This document shows positions 21,224 to 31,395 of a stretch of 64,000 nucleotides of DNA, in pieces; position 1 is the first letter of the stretch; each line of letters begins with the position of its first letter. A program made the position numbers and the translations under genes. Below the pieces are notes generated by a model, which worked only from the letters and a program-made list of their open reading frames with translations, was not told where the DNA came from and did no database searches. The stretch covers positions 40,024-104,023 of the forward strand of contig QCFS01000001.1 in assembly GCA_003278365.1 (NCBI GenBank). The letters run 5' to 3'. Source of the DNA: Prochlorococcus sp. AG-363-M17 (GTDB lineage Bacteria; Cyanobacteriota; Cyanobacteriia; PCC-6307; Cyanobiaceae).

Positions 21224-22342
21224 TTATTTCATCGGTGGAGAAATAAGTAATCCACCTTTTTTATATATATTGTTTAATCCTCTAGGGATCCTGACCTTGC
21301 TTTCTGGGCCAAGGTGTCGTTCATATATTTCTCCATAGTTACCAGTACTTTTGATAATATCAACAACAAAGCTATTATTTAAACCAACCTTTGAGCCTAA
21401 TTGTCCGTCAACTCCTAGTATCCTCCGTAGAGTTACCAACTTAGGATTATTCCTAGCTTCTATTAACTTTTCGTCTATATTACTTTGTCTTATTCCATAC
21501 TCTTCTGCAGTTATTAGAGCATAGATCACCCAGCGCATCGCATCACTGAGCTTTTGGTCTCCTCCTAATGAAGCAGGAGCCAGTGGTTCTTTACTTAATA
21601 CATTTTCTAATATTATATGATCATCGCTATTCTTAAATGATGATTTAACGGCTGCCAGCTGTGACCTGTCTGATGTCATTGCAATACAACGACCTTTAAT
21701 ATAACCAGCAACAACTTGATTTAAATCCTGATATTTTATTGGTGTGTAGTTTATCCCTTTTTCCAGAAAGGCATCATTCAAATTTTGTTCGGTTGTAGTC
21801 CCTGAACCTACACAAACATTCTCTCCATCTAATTCAGTTAAATCTTTAATATTGCTAACTTTACTTACCATAAGACCTTGCCCATCATGGAAAACGACAG
21901 GAGCAAATGTAACTCCATTTCCACCTATCCCATCTCTACTAAGGTTAAAGGTGGTGTTTCTTGACAACAAATCAACTTCACCTGTCTTTAGAGCCGTAAA
22001 CCTTTCTGTTGCTGTTAGGGGACGATACTTGACTTTTTCAGAGCTTCCTAATATGCCAGCTGCCATTGCTCTGCAGATATCAATATCGAGTCCTTCATAA
22101 GTACCATTGGTCTTAAGGAAGCTAAAGCCAGGAATCTTGCCACTTACTCCACAGATTAACTCTCCTCTTTTTTTAATTAGTTCTAATCTTGAATTAGTTG
22201 TATTGTTTAAAGAAGCACAACCAACACATCCTAGAAATAAAAATATTATTGTTGTATTCCTACTTGCTAATATTTTCCCTATATTAAAAAATTTGGATTT
22301 TATATTATTGCAAAAGGATTGAATAGTTTCTTTTGTCATCAT
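21224..22342 (-). CDS. amino-acid ABC transporter substrate-binding protein
   Basis: RGELICGVSGKIPGFSFLKTNGTYEGLDIDICRAMAAGILG; general amino-acid (AapJ/BztA-like) SBP. Confidence 0.92.
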   Translation of the reverse strand: MMTKETIQSFCNNIKSKFFNIGKILASRNTTIIFLFLGCVGCASLNNTTNSRLELIKKRGELICGVSGKIPGFSFLKTNGTYEGLDIDICRAMAAGILGSSEKVKYRPLTATERFTALKTGEVDLLSRNTTFNLSRDGIGGNGVTFAPVVFHDGQGLMVSKVSNIKDLTELDGENVCVGSGTTTEQNLNDAFLEKGINYTPIKYQDLNQVVAGYIKGRCIAMTSDRSQLAAVKSSFKNSDDHIILENVLSKEPLAPASLGGDQKLSDAMRWVIYALITAEEYGIRQSNIDEKLIEARNNPKLVTLRRILGVDGQLGSKVGLNNSFVVDIIKSTGNYGEIYERHLGPESKVRIPRGLNNIYKKGGLLISPPMK

Positions 22343-22504
22343 TTTAGATCTATCTAATTATATTCTACTCTACCTACCTATTTCTTTATCGCCTATAAGA
22401 AGTTGATTATATTCTCTAAACTACATAATTCCATTTTATTAGTAGAACCTATTTCTAGCTTATATATTAATTCTGATTTTTACTACTATCATTTAAAATC
22501 ATTG

Positions 22505-24082
22505 CTAAATATGCGAAGATTCTTGACCTCCTAATCTCTCAAAGAGATCAAGACTCTCTTTGTTTAGTCCAATTACTTCTACCTCAGAACCTCCTAGTGT
22601 CAACTTTCTGATTATTTGATCAAGGGCACCAACTCCGCTTTGATCCCATATGTGTGCTTGGCTCATATCAATAACCACCTTTTCTGGATGCTCGTACACA
22701 TCAAACCCTTGCAAGAAGTAAATTTGACTCACAAAAAATAATTGGCCTGTAACGTCATACCTTACTTCTTTAGCATTTATTTTGATTGCACTTACTTTGA
22801 TTACTTTTGCTACTTTTCTGCTAAATAGAATGCCAGCCAAAGCCACTCCTGAAATAACACCTAAAGCTAGGTTGTGAGGAGTCGTGAGCATCGTTACGGA
22901 GAATGTCATTAACATTACTGCTGTATCACTTCTTGGAATCTTTCTAATGCTTCTTAATCCATTTATGTCCGCAGTACTAATAGCAATTGTGATCATCACT
23001 GCTACCAATGCAGCCATTGGTATTCTTTCTAGCCAAGGTCTGCAAAGTAATATCATCGCTAGAAGGCTTATACCTGAGGAGAATGTTGATAGTCTTGTCC
23101 TACCACCATTTTCAGCATTCATAACAGATTGGCCAACCAATGCACAGCCTGCCATTCCACCAAATAACGAGGATAAAATATTTGCTATGCCTTGCCCTCT
23201 TGCTTCAGTGTTTTTATTAGAATTACTATCAGTTAAATCATCTAAGATGTTTTGAGTTAAGAATGTTTCGATTAGTCCTACTAATGAAATAGCAAATGCT
23301 GTTGGCATCACTATGCCTAATGTTTCTAGGCTAAATGGTACTTTACCTTCTTCAAGACCTCCAAATGGTAGTTCAAATGTTGGCAAACCCGTTGGTAAGT
23401 TTCCCAGTTCTTTTACGGTAGGAATGTCTAAATTAAGTCCAACACTTATTAATGTCAGTGCTACAATTGCAATTAATTGGGATGGGATTACTCTCGTTAA
23501 CCTTGGGAGACCGTAGATAATTGCCAGTCCAATAATTACAAGTATCCATACTTCAAATATTTGCCCTCCATGAGGTAATATTTGTTGTGTACTTTGATTT
23601 TTAATTTCTTCACCATAGTGAAGACTTAATCCTAATTGTGGAAGTTGTGCCTGAAAAATTAATAAAGCCAGAGCATTAACAAATCCACTTAGTACACCGG
23701 CAGGAACAAATCTCATTTGGTAAGCAAGTCGCAAATAACCCCAAAGGATTTGGAAAACGCCAGTTAGTAAACCAGCTGCCATCAAATACGCCAGCCCAAG
23801 CCCATCACCTTGGGAATTGCCTCTGGCTACAAGATCTGTCATTAATAATGCTGTCGATCCTGTAGCAGATGTGATCATTGCCATTCGACCACCAAAGAAA
23901 GCAATAGCAATAGAAAGAATGAACGCTCCAAAAAGACCTACTTGTGGATCGACTCCCGCTATTCCTGAGAAGGCAATAGCTTCCGGAATCATTGCGAAAG
24001 CGACAACTAGACCAGATAGCAAGTCCTTTCTTGGACTGCCTATCCATTGTTCGAAAAGTTTTGGTTGGGAATTACTTGTCAT
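22505..24082 (-). CDS. SulP-family anion transporter, BicA bicarbonate-transporter-like
   Basis: [35 protein letters not shown]-terminal STAS domain [20 protein letters not shown]; start at MTSNSQPK. Confidence 0.85.
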   Translation of the reverse strand: MTSNSQPKLFEQWIGSPRKDLLSGLVVAFAMIPEAIAFSGIAGVDPQVGLFGAFILSIAIAFFGGRMAMITSATGSTALLMTDLVARGNSQGDGLGLAYLMAAGLLTGVFQILWGYLRLAYQMRFVPAGVLSGFVNALALLIFQAQLPQLGLSLHYGEEIKNQSTQQILPHGGQIFEVWILVIIGLAIIYGLPRLTRVIPSQLIAIVALTLISVGLNLDIPTVKELGNLPTGLPTFELPFGGLEEGKVPFSLETLGIVMPTAFAISLVGLIETFLTQNILDDLTDSNSNKNTEARGQGIANILSSLFGGMAGCALVGQSVMNAENGGRTRLSTFSSGISLLAMILLCRPWLERIPMAALVAVMITIAISTADINGLRSIRKIPRSDTAVMLMTFSVTMLTTPHNLALGVISGVALAGILFSRKVAKVIKVSAIKINAKEVRYDVTGQLFFVSQIYFLQGFDVYEHPEKVVIDMSQAHIWDQSGVGALDQIIRKLTLGGSEVEVIGLNKESLDLFERLGGQESSHI

Positions 24083-24110
24083 TAAAAGGCTCTCTTCGTT
24101 AGCAAGTATC

Positions 24111-25412
24111 TCAAAGAGGCGGCAGTAAGTCATTTGGATCGCAATCTCTTTTTAGTTGTTTAAGTCCTGTAAGCCAGTCCCCAAAGGCCGACTTAACTTC
24201 CTTCTCATGCCAAGGAAGATGTTGATGCATTTGGGCTAAATGAATCCACGGAAAGAAAGGTGAGAGACTTTCCCAAGCATTTTTCAACCATCTAAGGCTT
24301 TCAAGGCGACCTTCTAGATCATCTTTTTCCCAGCAAGCCGTTATCCAAAGCTTCCACATCGAATCACGATTTACAAACGATGTAAAACTAGGTAATACTT
24401 CTTTAGTTTGAGCCCCTAGCTGCTGAACAGAAATTGAGCACTTTGGATGAGGCTTTGCTTGAATTAATTTAGAAATAGTTGAGATAACTTTATTTCTGCT
24501 ATTACCCAACTGTGGACCTAATAAGCTAATTACTTCAGAGTAAATTTGTTTTTGTGAACTCGTATTAGATTGAAATCCGGTCATTTGATTTAAGTTATTT
24601 ATTTCTTCTATCTCTATCTCCTTTTTTAATTTTGCTTTTTCTATGATTTTTCTAAAAGTATTTTTGGTTGTTTTCATATTGCTAACCATTACACTTAAAA
24701 CCTCTATATCATTTCCCCAGTGCCATTGTAGACTACATGATGACATCCAACCTTCTGATTCCTGGATTATACTTTCTAGCTCACTTTTTGTTACCTTTGA
24801 CCGCCAGATGTATATCTTTCTAAGCGGATATGTTTTTAGAGTTACACTGGTAACAATCCCAAGGAATGCAGCAGCACCAGTCATCCCTCTCCAGTATTTT
24901 AAGTCATCATTACTACTTAATTCTGTTGGTTTTGATAAGTTAAAACTGATTCCAGAACCCCAAAATCCTTTTATTTCCTCTAGTTGGTCTATCGCCAGAC
25001 CATATTGTCTACTTAAGGGACTTATTCCACCTGTAAGGATATAGCCCATTCCTGTAATACCAGATAGACCTATGGGGAATAATCGGCTTTTCTTAGAAAG
25101 AAATTCTGTCAGTTCACTCATTTTATTACCTCCTCCAAGCTTCACCGTATTCTTCGTAGAATTAAATTCAATACTTCTACAACAATTTCTTAGGTCTAGA
25201 GTCCAATGCCCATCAGCAGCACATCTAGTTGATGTACCTCCACTGCAGACCAACAACGGTTTTGGGTAGATTTTTGCTTTACCGAGAAGGCTCTGCAAAC
25301 TATTGCCAACCGTTTCGATGGTGCCTGCTATGTTCGAATCGTCGGCTAAGCAGTTGGGTACTTTGAGATGCTGATCAATAATGGTTCTAGCCTTTAACTT
25401 TAATCTAACCAC
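24111..25412 (-). CDS. FAD-binding oxidoreductase (FAD_binding_4-like)
   Basis: [34 protein letters not shown]...[31 protein letters not shown]. Confidence 0.75.
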   Translation of the reverse strand: MVRLKLKARTIIDQHLKVPNCLADDSNIAGTIETVGNSLQSLLGKAKIYPKPLLVCSGGTSTRCAADGHWTLDLRNCCRSIEFNSTKNTVKLGGGNKMSELTEFLSKKSRLFPIGLSGITGMGYILTGGISPLSRQYGLAIDQLEEIKGFWGSGISFNLSKPTELSSNDDLKYWRGMTGAAAFLGIVTSVTLKTYPLRKIYIWRSKVTKSELESIIQESEGWMSSCSLQWHWGNDIEVLSVMVSNMKTTKNTFRKIIEKAKLKKEIEIEEINNLNQMTGFQSNTSSQKQIYSEVISLLGPQLGNSRNKVISTISKLIQAKPHPKCSISVQQLGAQTKEVLPSFTSFVNRDSMWKLWITACWEKDDLEGRLESLRWLKNAWESLSPFFPWIHLAQMHQHLPWHEKEVKSAFGDWLTGLKQLKRDCDPNDLLPPL

Positions 25413-25470
25413 AATCTTTATAAAAGAACTAATATCTTTTTGGTATTGTTCCTAGCAGTTAGAAGAAGTT

Positions 25471-26526
25471 TTGAACTCAGTTTTTAAATCGGAGACAGAT
25501 CAAAAGCTTGGCCTACTGATTTGTGGTCATGGCAGTAGAAACCGTATCGCAGTAAAAGAGTTTGCAGATCTGGTCGATTCAATTAGGGATCGTTTACCCG
25601 AAGTCCACGTAGAATATGGCTACCTTGAGTTTGCTAGACCTACCCTTAGAGATGGACTTGACGCATTAAGAAAACAATCTGTTCAGAGAGTAATAGCTAT
25701 TCCTGCAATGCTATTTGCAGCAGCTCATGCAAAAAATGATATACCTTCTGTTCTCAATACATATTCATCTAAAACTGGTCTAATTATTGACTATGGCAGA
25801 GAGCTTGGAGTAGATCGACAAATGATTGCAGCAGCGGGATATAGGTTAAAAGCTGCGCTGGATAAATCACCTTCAGAGATGACTCCTTCACAGACAATGC
25901 TTGCTGTTGTGGGAAGAGGTTCTTCAGATCCGGATGCCAATGCCAATGTTTCAAAGATCACCAGAATGCTTACGGAGGCTTTTGGATTTGGGTGGGGAGA
26001 AACTCTTTATTCTGGCGTAACTTTTCCCCTTGTAGAACCAGGTCTTCGCCATCTTGTCCGTCTAGGATTCCGAAGAATTCTCGTGCTTCCCTACTTTCTT
26101 TTCTCGGGTGTATTGGTTAGTCGCATTAGACAGCACACAGAAAGAGTTGCTCAAGATAATCCCACTATTGAATTTGTGGATGTTGATTATCTAGGTGCCC
26201 ATTCTTTAGTAGTCGATACGTTTATAGACCGTATTGATGAAGTCATTAATGGTCAGGCGGCAATGAATTGTGCTCTATGTAAATACAGAGAACAAGTCCT
26301 AGGGTTTGAGACTGAAGTGGGTGCACCTCAATTAAGTCATCATCACCATGTTGAAGGAATAGCAGAAAGTTGCAGTCTTTGCGCAGAAGAATGCACGGGT
26401 GCTTGCCAGGTTGAAGATGCCCCCTCCTTGAACAACTCAACCCATCACGACCACCATCACTCACATAACCATTACCCGTATCCAAATTCAGATCATCCTC
26501 TGGGACCCACAACCCTTAAGCACTGA
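25471..26526 (+). CDS. cbiX: sirohydrochlorin cobaltochelatase (CbiX-type) with Cys/His-rich C-terminus
   Basis: LGLLICGHGSRNRIAVKEF; VVGRGSSDPDANAN; tail with CALC/CSLCAEECTGAC and HHDHHHSHNH. Confidence 0.88.
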   Translation: MNSVFKSETDQKLGLLICGHGSRNRIAVKEFADLVDSIRDRLPEVHVEYGYLEFARPTLRDGLDALRKQSVQRVIAIPAMLFAAAHAKNDIPSVLNTYSSKTGLIIDYGRELGVDRQMIAAAGYRLKAALDKSPSEMTPSQTMLAVVGRGSSDPDANANVSKITRMLTEAFGFGWGETLYSGVTFPLVEPGLRHLVRLGFRRILVLPYFLFSGVLVSRIRQHTERVAQDNPTIEFVDVDYLGAHSLVVDTFIDRIDEVINGQAAMNCALCKYREQVLGFETEVGAPQLSHHHHVEGIAESCSLCAEECTGACQVEDAPSLNNSTHHDHHHSHNHYPYPNSDHPLGPTTLKH

Positions 26527-26649
26527 ATCCTTAAAAAATACCTGTGTTTTTAATGACTCATGCGTCTCTTTCTCGACTTCGTCTCAATAGACTCATCGGT
26601 CATTAGCAAAGCTTATGCTTTTTTTGTCTTTGTTTTTCAGAGCTCTTTC

Positions 26650-26715
26650 CACAGCTTTTCGATGCCTTTTCCACCGTGGTTTTTGCTAAACCCTAGTTTC
26701 CTTCGCATAGCTGTG
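26650..26715. ncRNA. candidate structured RNA or long leader (speculative)
   Basis: CACAGCT/AGCTGTG plus ATGC/GCAT nested pairings within a 394-bp ORF-free gap. Confidence 0.2.
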
Positions 26716-26920
26716 AGTTTTCCGCCAAGTTTCTAATGATGCTTGACAAGATGAATGAATTTTATTTTTTCTGGCAGGATTTTTTTTGATTATTGAGAAT
26801 CCTTTGGTATGAAATGAGTCTTGATGTGTCTCGGGAATGCTTTAAAACTATAATTGACTTTGACGTTGAGCCTCTAAGTGAGGAATATGGCTACGCAACA
26901 AATAAATTCGACTCGATTTA

Positions 26921-27196
26921 ATGGATCGCAATCATCTGGAACGCTGCATACAGACTATTTCCGAGGAAGAGCAAGAGAAAGAACCTTCTTCTTCAAGCTA
27001 TGTGAGTCTTGAAACTGAAATTCCAGAGGATTTATATATAGGTATGAAGGATTTCATAGGTACTAACCCAACATGGGATCAATATCGAGTTCTTAGTTCA
27101 GCTTTGGCCAATTTCCTGTTTCAAAATGGTTGTGATGATAGAGCCGTTACTGAATGTTATTTAAATGATCTTTTTACTCGTTCTGAGACTGTATAG
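26921..27196 (+). CDS. conserved hypothetical protein (DUF2811-like)
   Basis: SSYVSLETEIPEDLYIGMKDFIGTNPTWDQYRVLSSALANFLFQNGC. Confidence 0.75.
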   Translation: MDRNHLERCIQTISEEEQEKEPSSSSYVSLETEIPEDLYIGMKDFIGTNPTWDQYRVLSSALANFLFQNGCDDRAVTECYLNDLFTRSETV

Positions 27197-28838
27197 CTTT
27201 TAGGCATGCTCTCCTTGTAATTGCCATCATTGTCAAGGTAGGACTCTGCCAACCTGATGTTGGCCAACAAGCACCATCCACAACTAGTAAATTTGTGCAG
27301 CCCCAGACTCTATTCCATTTATCAACAACACTTGTTTCTGCATTTAGGCCCATAGGAGCACCTCCTACCTCATGTATGTAATAACCAGGTGGGGGAGGTG
27401 CATCTCTTAGTGCAAAGGCATTATTTATAATAGGCTCAAAGAATGGCATCTTATAAATATCTTTCAAAGGTAGAATTTTCCCACCAGCGGCATCAACAAT
27501 CTCATTAATTGTCTTTTGTATGTCTCGTGCCATTGATAGATCATTTTTACCCCATTTAAAATTTATATGTGGGATAGGCATCCCCCATTTATCTAAATCG
27601 CTTGAGAGAGTAACCTTATTTTCTTTATTAGGAAGCACTTCTCCGTGGCCAATTAAAAAACCAGTGCTTGTGTTAGGTAATCTTTTGAAAATCTTTGGTG
27701 GATCGAAACGGTCAATGGCACCCCATATCCCATATCCCCTTATGTATTCACAGGACGACCTGTTTACATTACCTACACCAAAGGGTATCAAGAAACTTCC
27801 AGCCCCGGAAAGAGAATTATCAAGTCTATTCTTGTTATCAGTATTAGCCTTTGAGTTTTTATAAGTAAAGAATCGACAAGTCGAAATATGATCCATTAGA
27901 TTGCAACCTAAACTTCCTGAGGAATCTATAAATCCTTTCTCAGATTGACTTTCTTCTGAATTTAATAATATTTTGAGAGTTTGAATTGTTGATGAACATA
28001 AGACTATTAAGTTGGAATTGAATCTAACTCTTGACCCATTATTTTTATTTAATACAATCAACCCTTCAGCCCTATCAACACTCCTATTCATTACTATTTT
28101 TTCAACTATATGATCACTAATTATTTCCACATTCCCTGTCTTTAGTGCCGCTTTAAGCGTACTTCCGGTACTGCTTGATTTTGGCCATGATGGACTATTC
28201 GCATGTTTATGAGGGCCAAATCCCCTTGAGTGAATAATCCTAAGTCCCAATTTTGAATCAATTTTGAGGGAGAATTCTATCTCACTCTCAGTAAACGGTA
28301 GGGGCTTAATGAATTCTCCATCAGGGAGACCATCTAGACCATCTTTATTGCCATGTATTCTCAATCTTCTTTCTAGTGATGAATAGTGTTGTTCTAAATC
28401 TGAATATCTGATTGGCCATTCTGGCCCATACCCATCTTTTTTTGAAGCTTTAAATTCATTATCAGATAATCGAAGTGTTATTCCTCCCCATGTAAGACTT
28501 CTTCCTCCGACTTGTCTACCTTGCGTCCATAAGAATGGCTTGTTAAGTGGAGTTGTGTAAGGGTTTTCTTTTTCATTTACGAATAACTCTGGATTTGCTT
28601 TCCAGTACCCTGGATGTTGTACTTGGACTTTATGTTCCCCACTAATAATATTTGTAATCCTTTTAATTGTATTTAGAGGTTCTGATCCCATAGCCTTTTC
28701 TGGGGAATAGAAGGGACCTGCCTCGATAACTAAAACTTTTACACCAGCTTCAGCTAGGGTTAATGCAGCAACTCCACCTGTTGCACCAGAGCCAACTACA
28801 ATTGCCTGGTAGTGGCTTTTGTGGTTCGTTCTCAACAT
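27174..28838 (-). CDS. GMC-family oxidoreductase
   Basis: AIVVGSGATGGVAALTLAEAGVKVLVIEAG; GRSLTWGG; C-terminal VVDGACWPTSGWQSPTLTMMAITRR. Confidence 0.9.
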   Translation of the reverse strand: MLRTNHKSHYQAIVVGSGATGGVAALTLAEAGVKVLVIEAGPFYSPEKAMGSEPLNTIKRITNIISGEHKVQVQHPGYWKANPELFVNEKENPYTTPLNKPFLWTQGRQVGGRSLTWGGITLRLSDNEFKASKKDGYGPEWPIRYSDLEQHYSSLERRLRIHGNKDGLDGLPDGEFIKPLPFTESEIEFSLKIDSKLGLRIIHSRGFGPHKHANSPSWPKSSSTGSTLKAALKTGNVEIISDHIVEKIVMNRSVDRAEGLIVLNKNNGSRVRFNSNLIVLCSSTIQTLKILLNSEESQSEKGFIDSSGSLGCNLMDHISTCRFFTYKNSKANTDNKNRLDNSLSGAGSFLIPFGVGNVNRSSCEYIRGYGIWGAIDRFDPPKIFKRLPNTSTGFLIGHGEVLPNKENKVTLSSDLDKWGMPIPHINFKWGKNDLSMARDIQKTINEIVDAAGGKILPLKDIYKMPFFEPIINNAFALRDAPPPPGYYIHEVGGAPMGLNAETSVVDKWNRVWGCTNLLVVDGACWPTSGWQSPTLTMMAITRRACLKAIQSQNE

Positions 28839-29067
28839 ATTTTTCCGATCAATCTTATGTTAACAGTAACTAATGTTTATTGCTTGGTTATTTGACCATG
28901 TAGGAATTCTTTCATGTATTTAAATAGTTTTATCTGTTGAGCTAATAGAGTGCTTCGGCTTTAATTGATTTTCTTTTATGATTTAGCTTACTGCATTTAT
29001 CGAATAAGGTTAATTTGAAAATATACCTTTAATACTAGATCAGAATAAAATAAGAAATCATTAGTAA

Positions 29068-29114
29068 TGGTGGCGGGGAGGGGGAGATTTGAACTCCCGA
29101 CCTCGGGTTATGAG
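29068..29114 (-). pseudogene. 3' fragment of tRNA-fMet (anticodon loop to CCA)
   Basis: Matches 29406-29450 of the intact tRNA with only a 3-nt insertion and a 1-nt deletion; identity ends in the anticodon loop. Confidence 0.85.
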
Positions 29115-29205
29115 GTCCTCGATAATCATTGAAAAGTATTGATATCAAAGGGATTCGAAAAATATTGTTGATATAAGTGTTGATAAGAATCACTAGATTT
29201 ACTCG

Positions 29206-29251
29206 TCGGGCCTACAACCCGAAGGTCTAGTTTTTCGGGTTGTAGGCCCGA
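29206..29251. repeat. 18-bp perfect palindrome related to the tRNA-fMet anticodon arm
   Basis: tcgggcctacaacccgaa - ggtctagttt - ttcgggttgtaggcccga; 29202-29227 matches tRNA CTCGTCGGGCTCATAACCCGAAGGTC at 23/26. Confidence 0.85.
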
Positions 29252-29377
29252 AACTTTTACTATTGATGAAACTGTTGATGAAAGGATATTTGTAAATAAT
29301 ACCAAGCTATAAGAAGGTTTTTAGGGCGTTCTTCTTTATATAATTTGTGCCCAGCTATGTATAAAGATTTGCATTAA

Positions 29378-29402
29378 AAAAGCCAGTCATAGACTGGCTT
29401 TT
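29378..29402 (-). terminator. Rho-independent terminator of tRNA-fMet
   Basis: AAAAGCCAGT/ACTGGCTTTT 10-bp stem followed by a T run on the minus strand, just 3' of the tRNA. Confidence 0.85.
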
Positions 29403-29405
29403 ATT

Positions 29406-29482
<77 letters not shown>

Positions 29483-29534
29483 ATTACTCACCAATCATAA
29501 TGCTACATCTAGCCCTAATAGGAAGCTGATATGT

Positions 29535-30512
29535 CTAGGTTCCCTGTAATTCAAGAGACCCTTTAACTTCTAGCTGGACGCCTGGACCTACCAAGAGAAA
29601 TTTTTCTTCTAATTCTTCAAGACCCCCTGGAGTAATCCATTCGAGTTGTCTAAGGAGATGCAGAGCTACTGCATGTTTGGCACGCCTTGACCCGTCCTCG
29701 ACTTTTATTGCCATTCCAATCCCTTGCCCAAGAAGACTAATGCATTGAATTCCCTCGGCGCCTCCTTTGCTAAGAAGTTGTCCATGTGCAAGTTTTATTA
29801 ACTCTGTATCAAATAGACCGTTTCCAGCAATCATTTCTGGATGAGCAAGCATGGCTCTACTGATCTGTTCAAGCTCTGCATGCTTTGAACCACCTAAATG
29901 GGCATATAGAAGGGCCATTTGAGAAAGTTGGAGCAGAAGTGTTGGAGCTCCACAGTCATCTCTTGCTGCCAAAAGTTCCTCAGTTGGGAGTCCAAGCAAT
30001 TCTGCGACTCTGCGAAAGATTTCTTTCTGTAATGGATGTTTCCCCTGTAAGTATGAACTAAGTTCCCAGCCCATTTTCTTGCATGTCGCTAGAAATGCAG
30101 CATGCTTTCCTGAGCAATTATGTTCCAAAGGGCTAGATGCTTTGATTGGGATGGGACACTGAAGGTTGGATACATCTACCTTTGCATTCCACAAAAGTTT
30201 AAATACCTCCCGAGCATGTGATTTTGTTCCAGCATGGGAAGCACAACAAATTGCTAGGCCTTTATCTCCACAGGAGATCTTCTGAGCTGTGCCACTGCTA
30301 ATAAACGGCAATGCTTGAAATGGCTTCAGAGATGACCTTATAAATGTTTGGAAGTCTGGATTACCTGCTGTCATAAGTACTCTACCTTTATTATCAGAAA
30401 TAACCGCGTGAACTCTATGTATAGATTCGATGCTTGAGTTTCTTTTAAGACTGACTTCTAGAATATTGCTATCGCCTCTTTTCTTATCTGATAGCTTTGT
30501 AGAGATATTCAT
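29535..30512 (-). CDS. L-asparaginase II-type protein
   Basis: FIRSSLKPFQALPFISSG; CCASHAGTKSH; NCSGKHAAFLATCKKMGW; DDCGAPTLLLQLSQMA. Confidence 0.92.
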   Translation of the reverse strand: MNISTKLSDKKRGDSNILEVSLKRNSSIESIHRVHAVISDNKGRVLMTAGNPDFQTFIRSSLKPFQALPFISSGTAQKISCGDKGLAICCASHAGTKSHAREVFKLLWNAKVDVSNLQCPIPIKASSPLEHNCSGKHAAFLATCKKMGWELSSYLQGKHPLQKEIFRRVAELLGLPTEELLAARDDCGAPTLLLQLSQMALLYAHLGGSKHAELEQISRAMLAHPEMIAGNGLFDTELIKLAHGQLLSKGGAEGIQCISLLGQGIGMAIKVEDGSRRAKHAVALHLLRQLEWITPGGLEELEEKFLLVGPGVQLEVKGSLELQGT

Positions 30513-31018
30513 TATTTAAAAACTTTGATAATCTTCAATAATTCAAATAATAATACTTCTCCTAGAAGAAGTAAAATAGAAAGCCTTAAAAGGTTTATTA
30601 AATTTCTTATTAAAGGCTTTACTTCATTTTGAGCAATTAAAAGATCTTTTTCTCTCCATGATATTGGCTTTTCCCATGTATTTCCATCCTGCCAGCCATT
30701 CTCTTCGTATTCCACTGTATGAGACAAAAGTCTTTTGTATATATATCCCCATCCCATCCATAGCCTTGTGAGTAATAAGATCGGACAAACAAAACTTGCA
30801 ATTGAACTTATAAATAGTAATAAGTATATGTTATGATTAATTGATTTGATATTAGTTAAGATCGTAAAGTTAAATGGAAATATAACGACCCAACTTATTG
30901 TTAAAACCTTGTTCAAGCTCTTATTTAATGGCAATGAGTAGAAAAAAGATTCTTGTAGTTCTTGGTATTCCTTAACGGGTCTTTGCCTTATAGGGACGGG
31001 ACATGAAACAGCGTTCAT
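30512..31018 (-). CDS. CGLD27/DUF1230-like membrane protein
   Basis: CPVPIRQRPVKEYQELQESFFYSLP; WMGWGYIYKRLLSHTVEYEENGWQDGNTWEKP. Confidence 0.85.
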   Translation of the reverse strand: MNAVSCPVPIRQRPVKEYQELQESFFYSLPLNKSLNKVLTISWVVIFPFNFTILTNIKSINHNIYLLLFISSIASFVCPILLLTRLWMGWGYIYKRLLSHTVEYEENGWQDGNTWEKPISWREKDLLIAQNEVKPLIRNLINLLRLSILLLLGEVLLFELLKIIKVFK

Positions 31019-31395
31019 CTTTCTTTCGTGCTGTTAGTCGTAGCGAAATCTCTAGATTCTCCGCTACTCCAGAATGCTTCTAGGGAGTAATAACCTCTCT
31101 CTTGAGGCTGAAGTATATGAATGATTACCTCTCCGTAATCTAAAAGTGCCCATTTTGCTTCATTTATACCCTCAGATCTAAATGGAAGAAGATTAGTTTT
31201 TTCTTTTAACAAGTCTTCTACTGATTTAGCAATAGCTCTGACTTGAACAGCTGAAAGTCCTTCAGCTATTACTAACCAATCGGCCAATGATGAGACCTCA
31301 TCAACTTTAATGAGCTTAATATCCTTTGCTTTTCTGTTCTCACATGCTTCAGCAGCTAATTCAGCTAGGTATTCACTATCCATAAACGTTCTCAC
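31015..31395 (-). CDS. rsfS: ribosomal silencing factor RsfS
   Basis: AAEACENRKAKDIKLIKVDEVSSLADWLVIAEGLSAVQVRAIAKSVED; WALLDYGEVIIHI. Confidence 0.92.
   Translation of the reverse strand: MRTFMDSEYLAELAAEACENRKAKDIKLIKVDEVSSLADWLVIAEGLSAVQVRAIAKSVEDLLKEKTNLLPFRSEGINEAKWALLDYGEVIIHILQPQERGYYSLEAFWSSGESRDFATTNSTKER

Noticed and set aside
22884-23255. Plus-strand ORF inside the SulP transporter
   Set aside because: Antisense shadow ORF of a well-supported gene.
26640-26690. DnaA-box-like TTTCCACAG / TTTTCCACC suggesting an origin
   Set aside because: Only two imperfect matches and no dnaA/dnaN context.
29068-29114. Second functional tRNA-Met gene
   Set aside because: No D arm or 5' acceptor strand; it is only a 3' fragment with indels.
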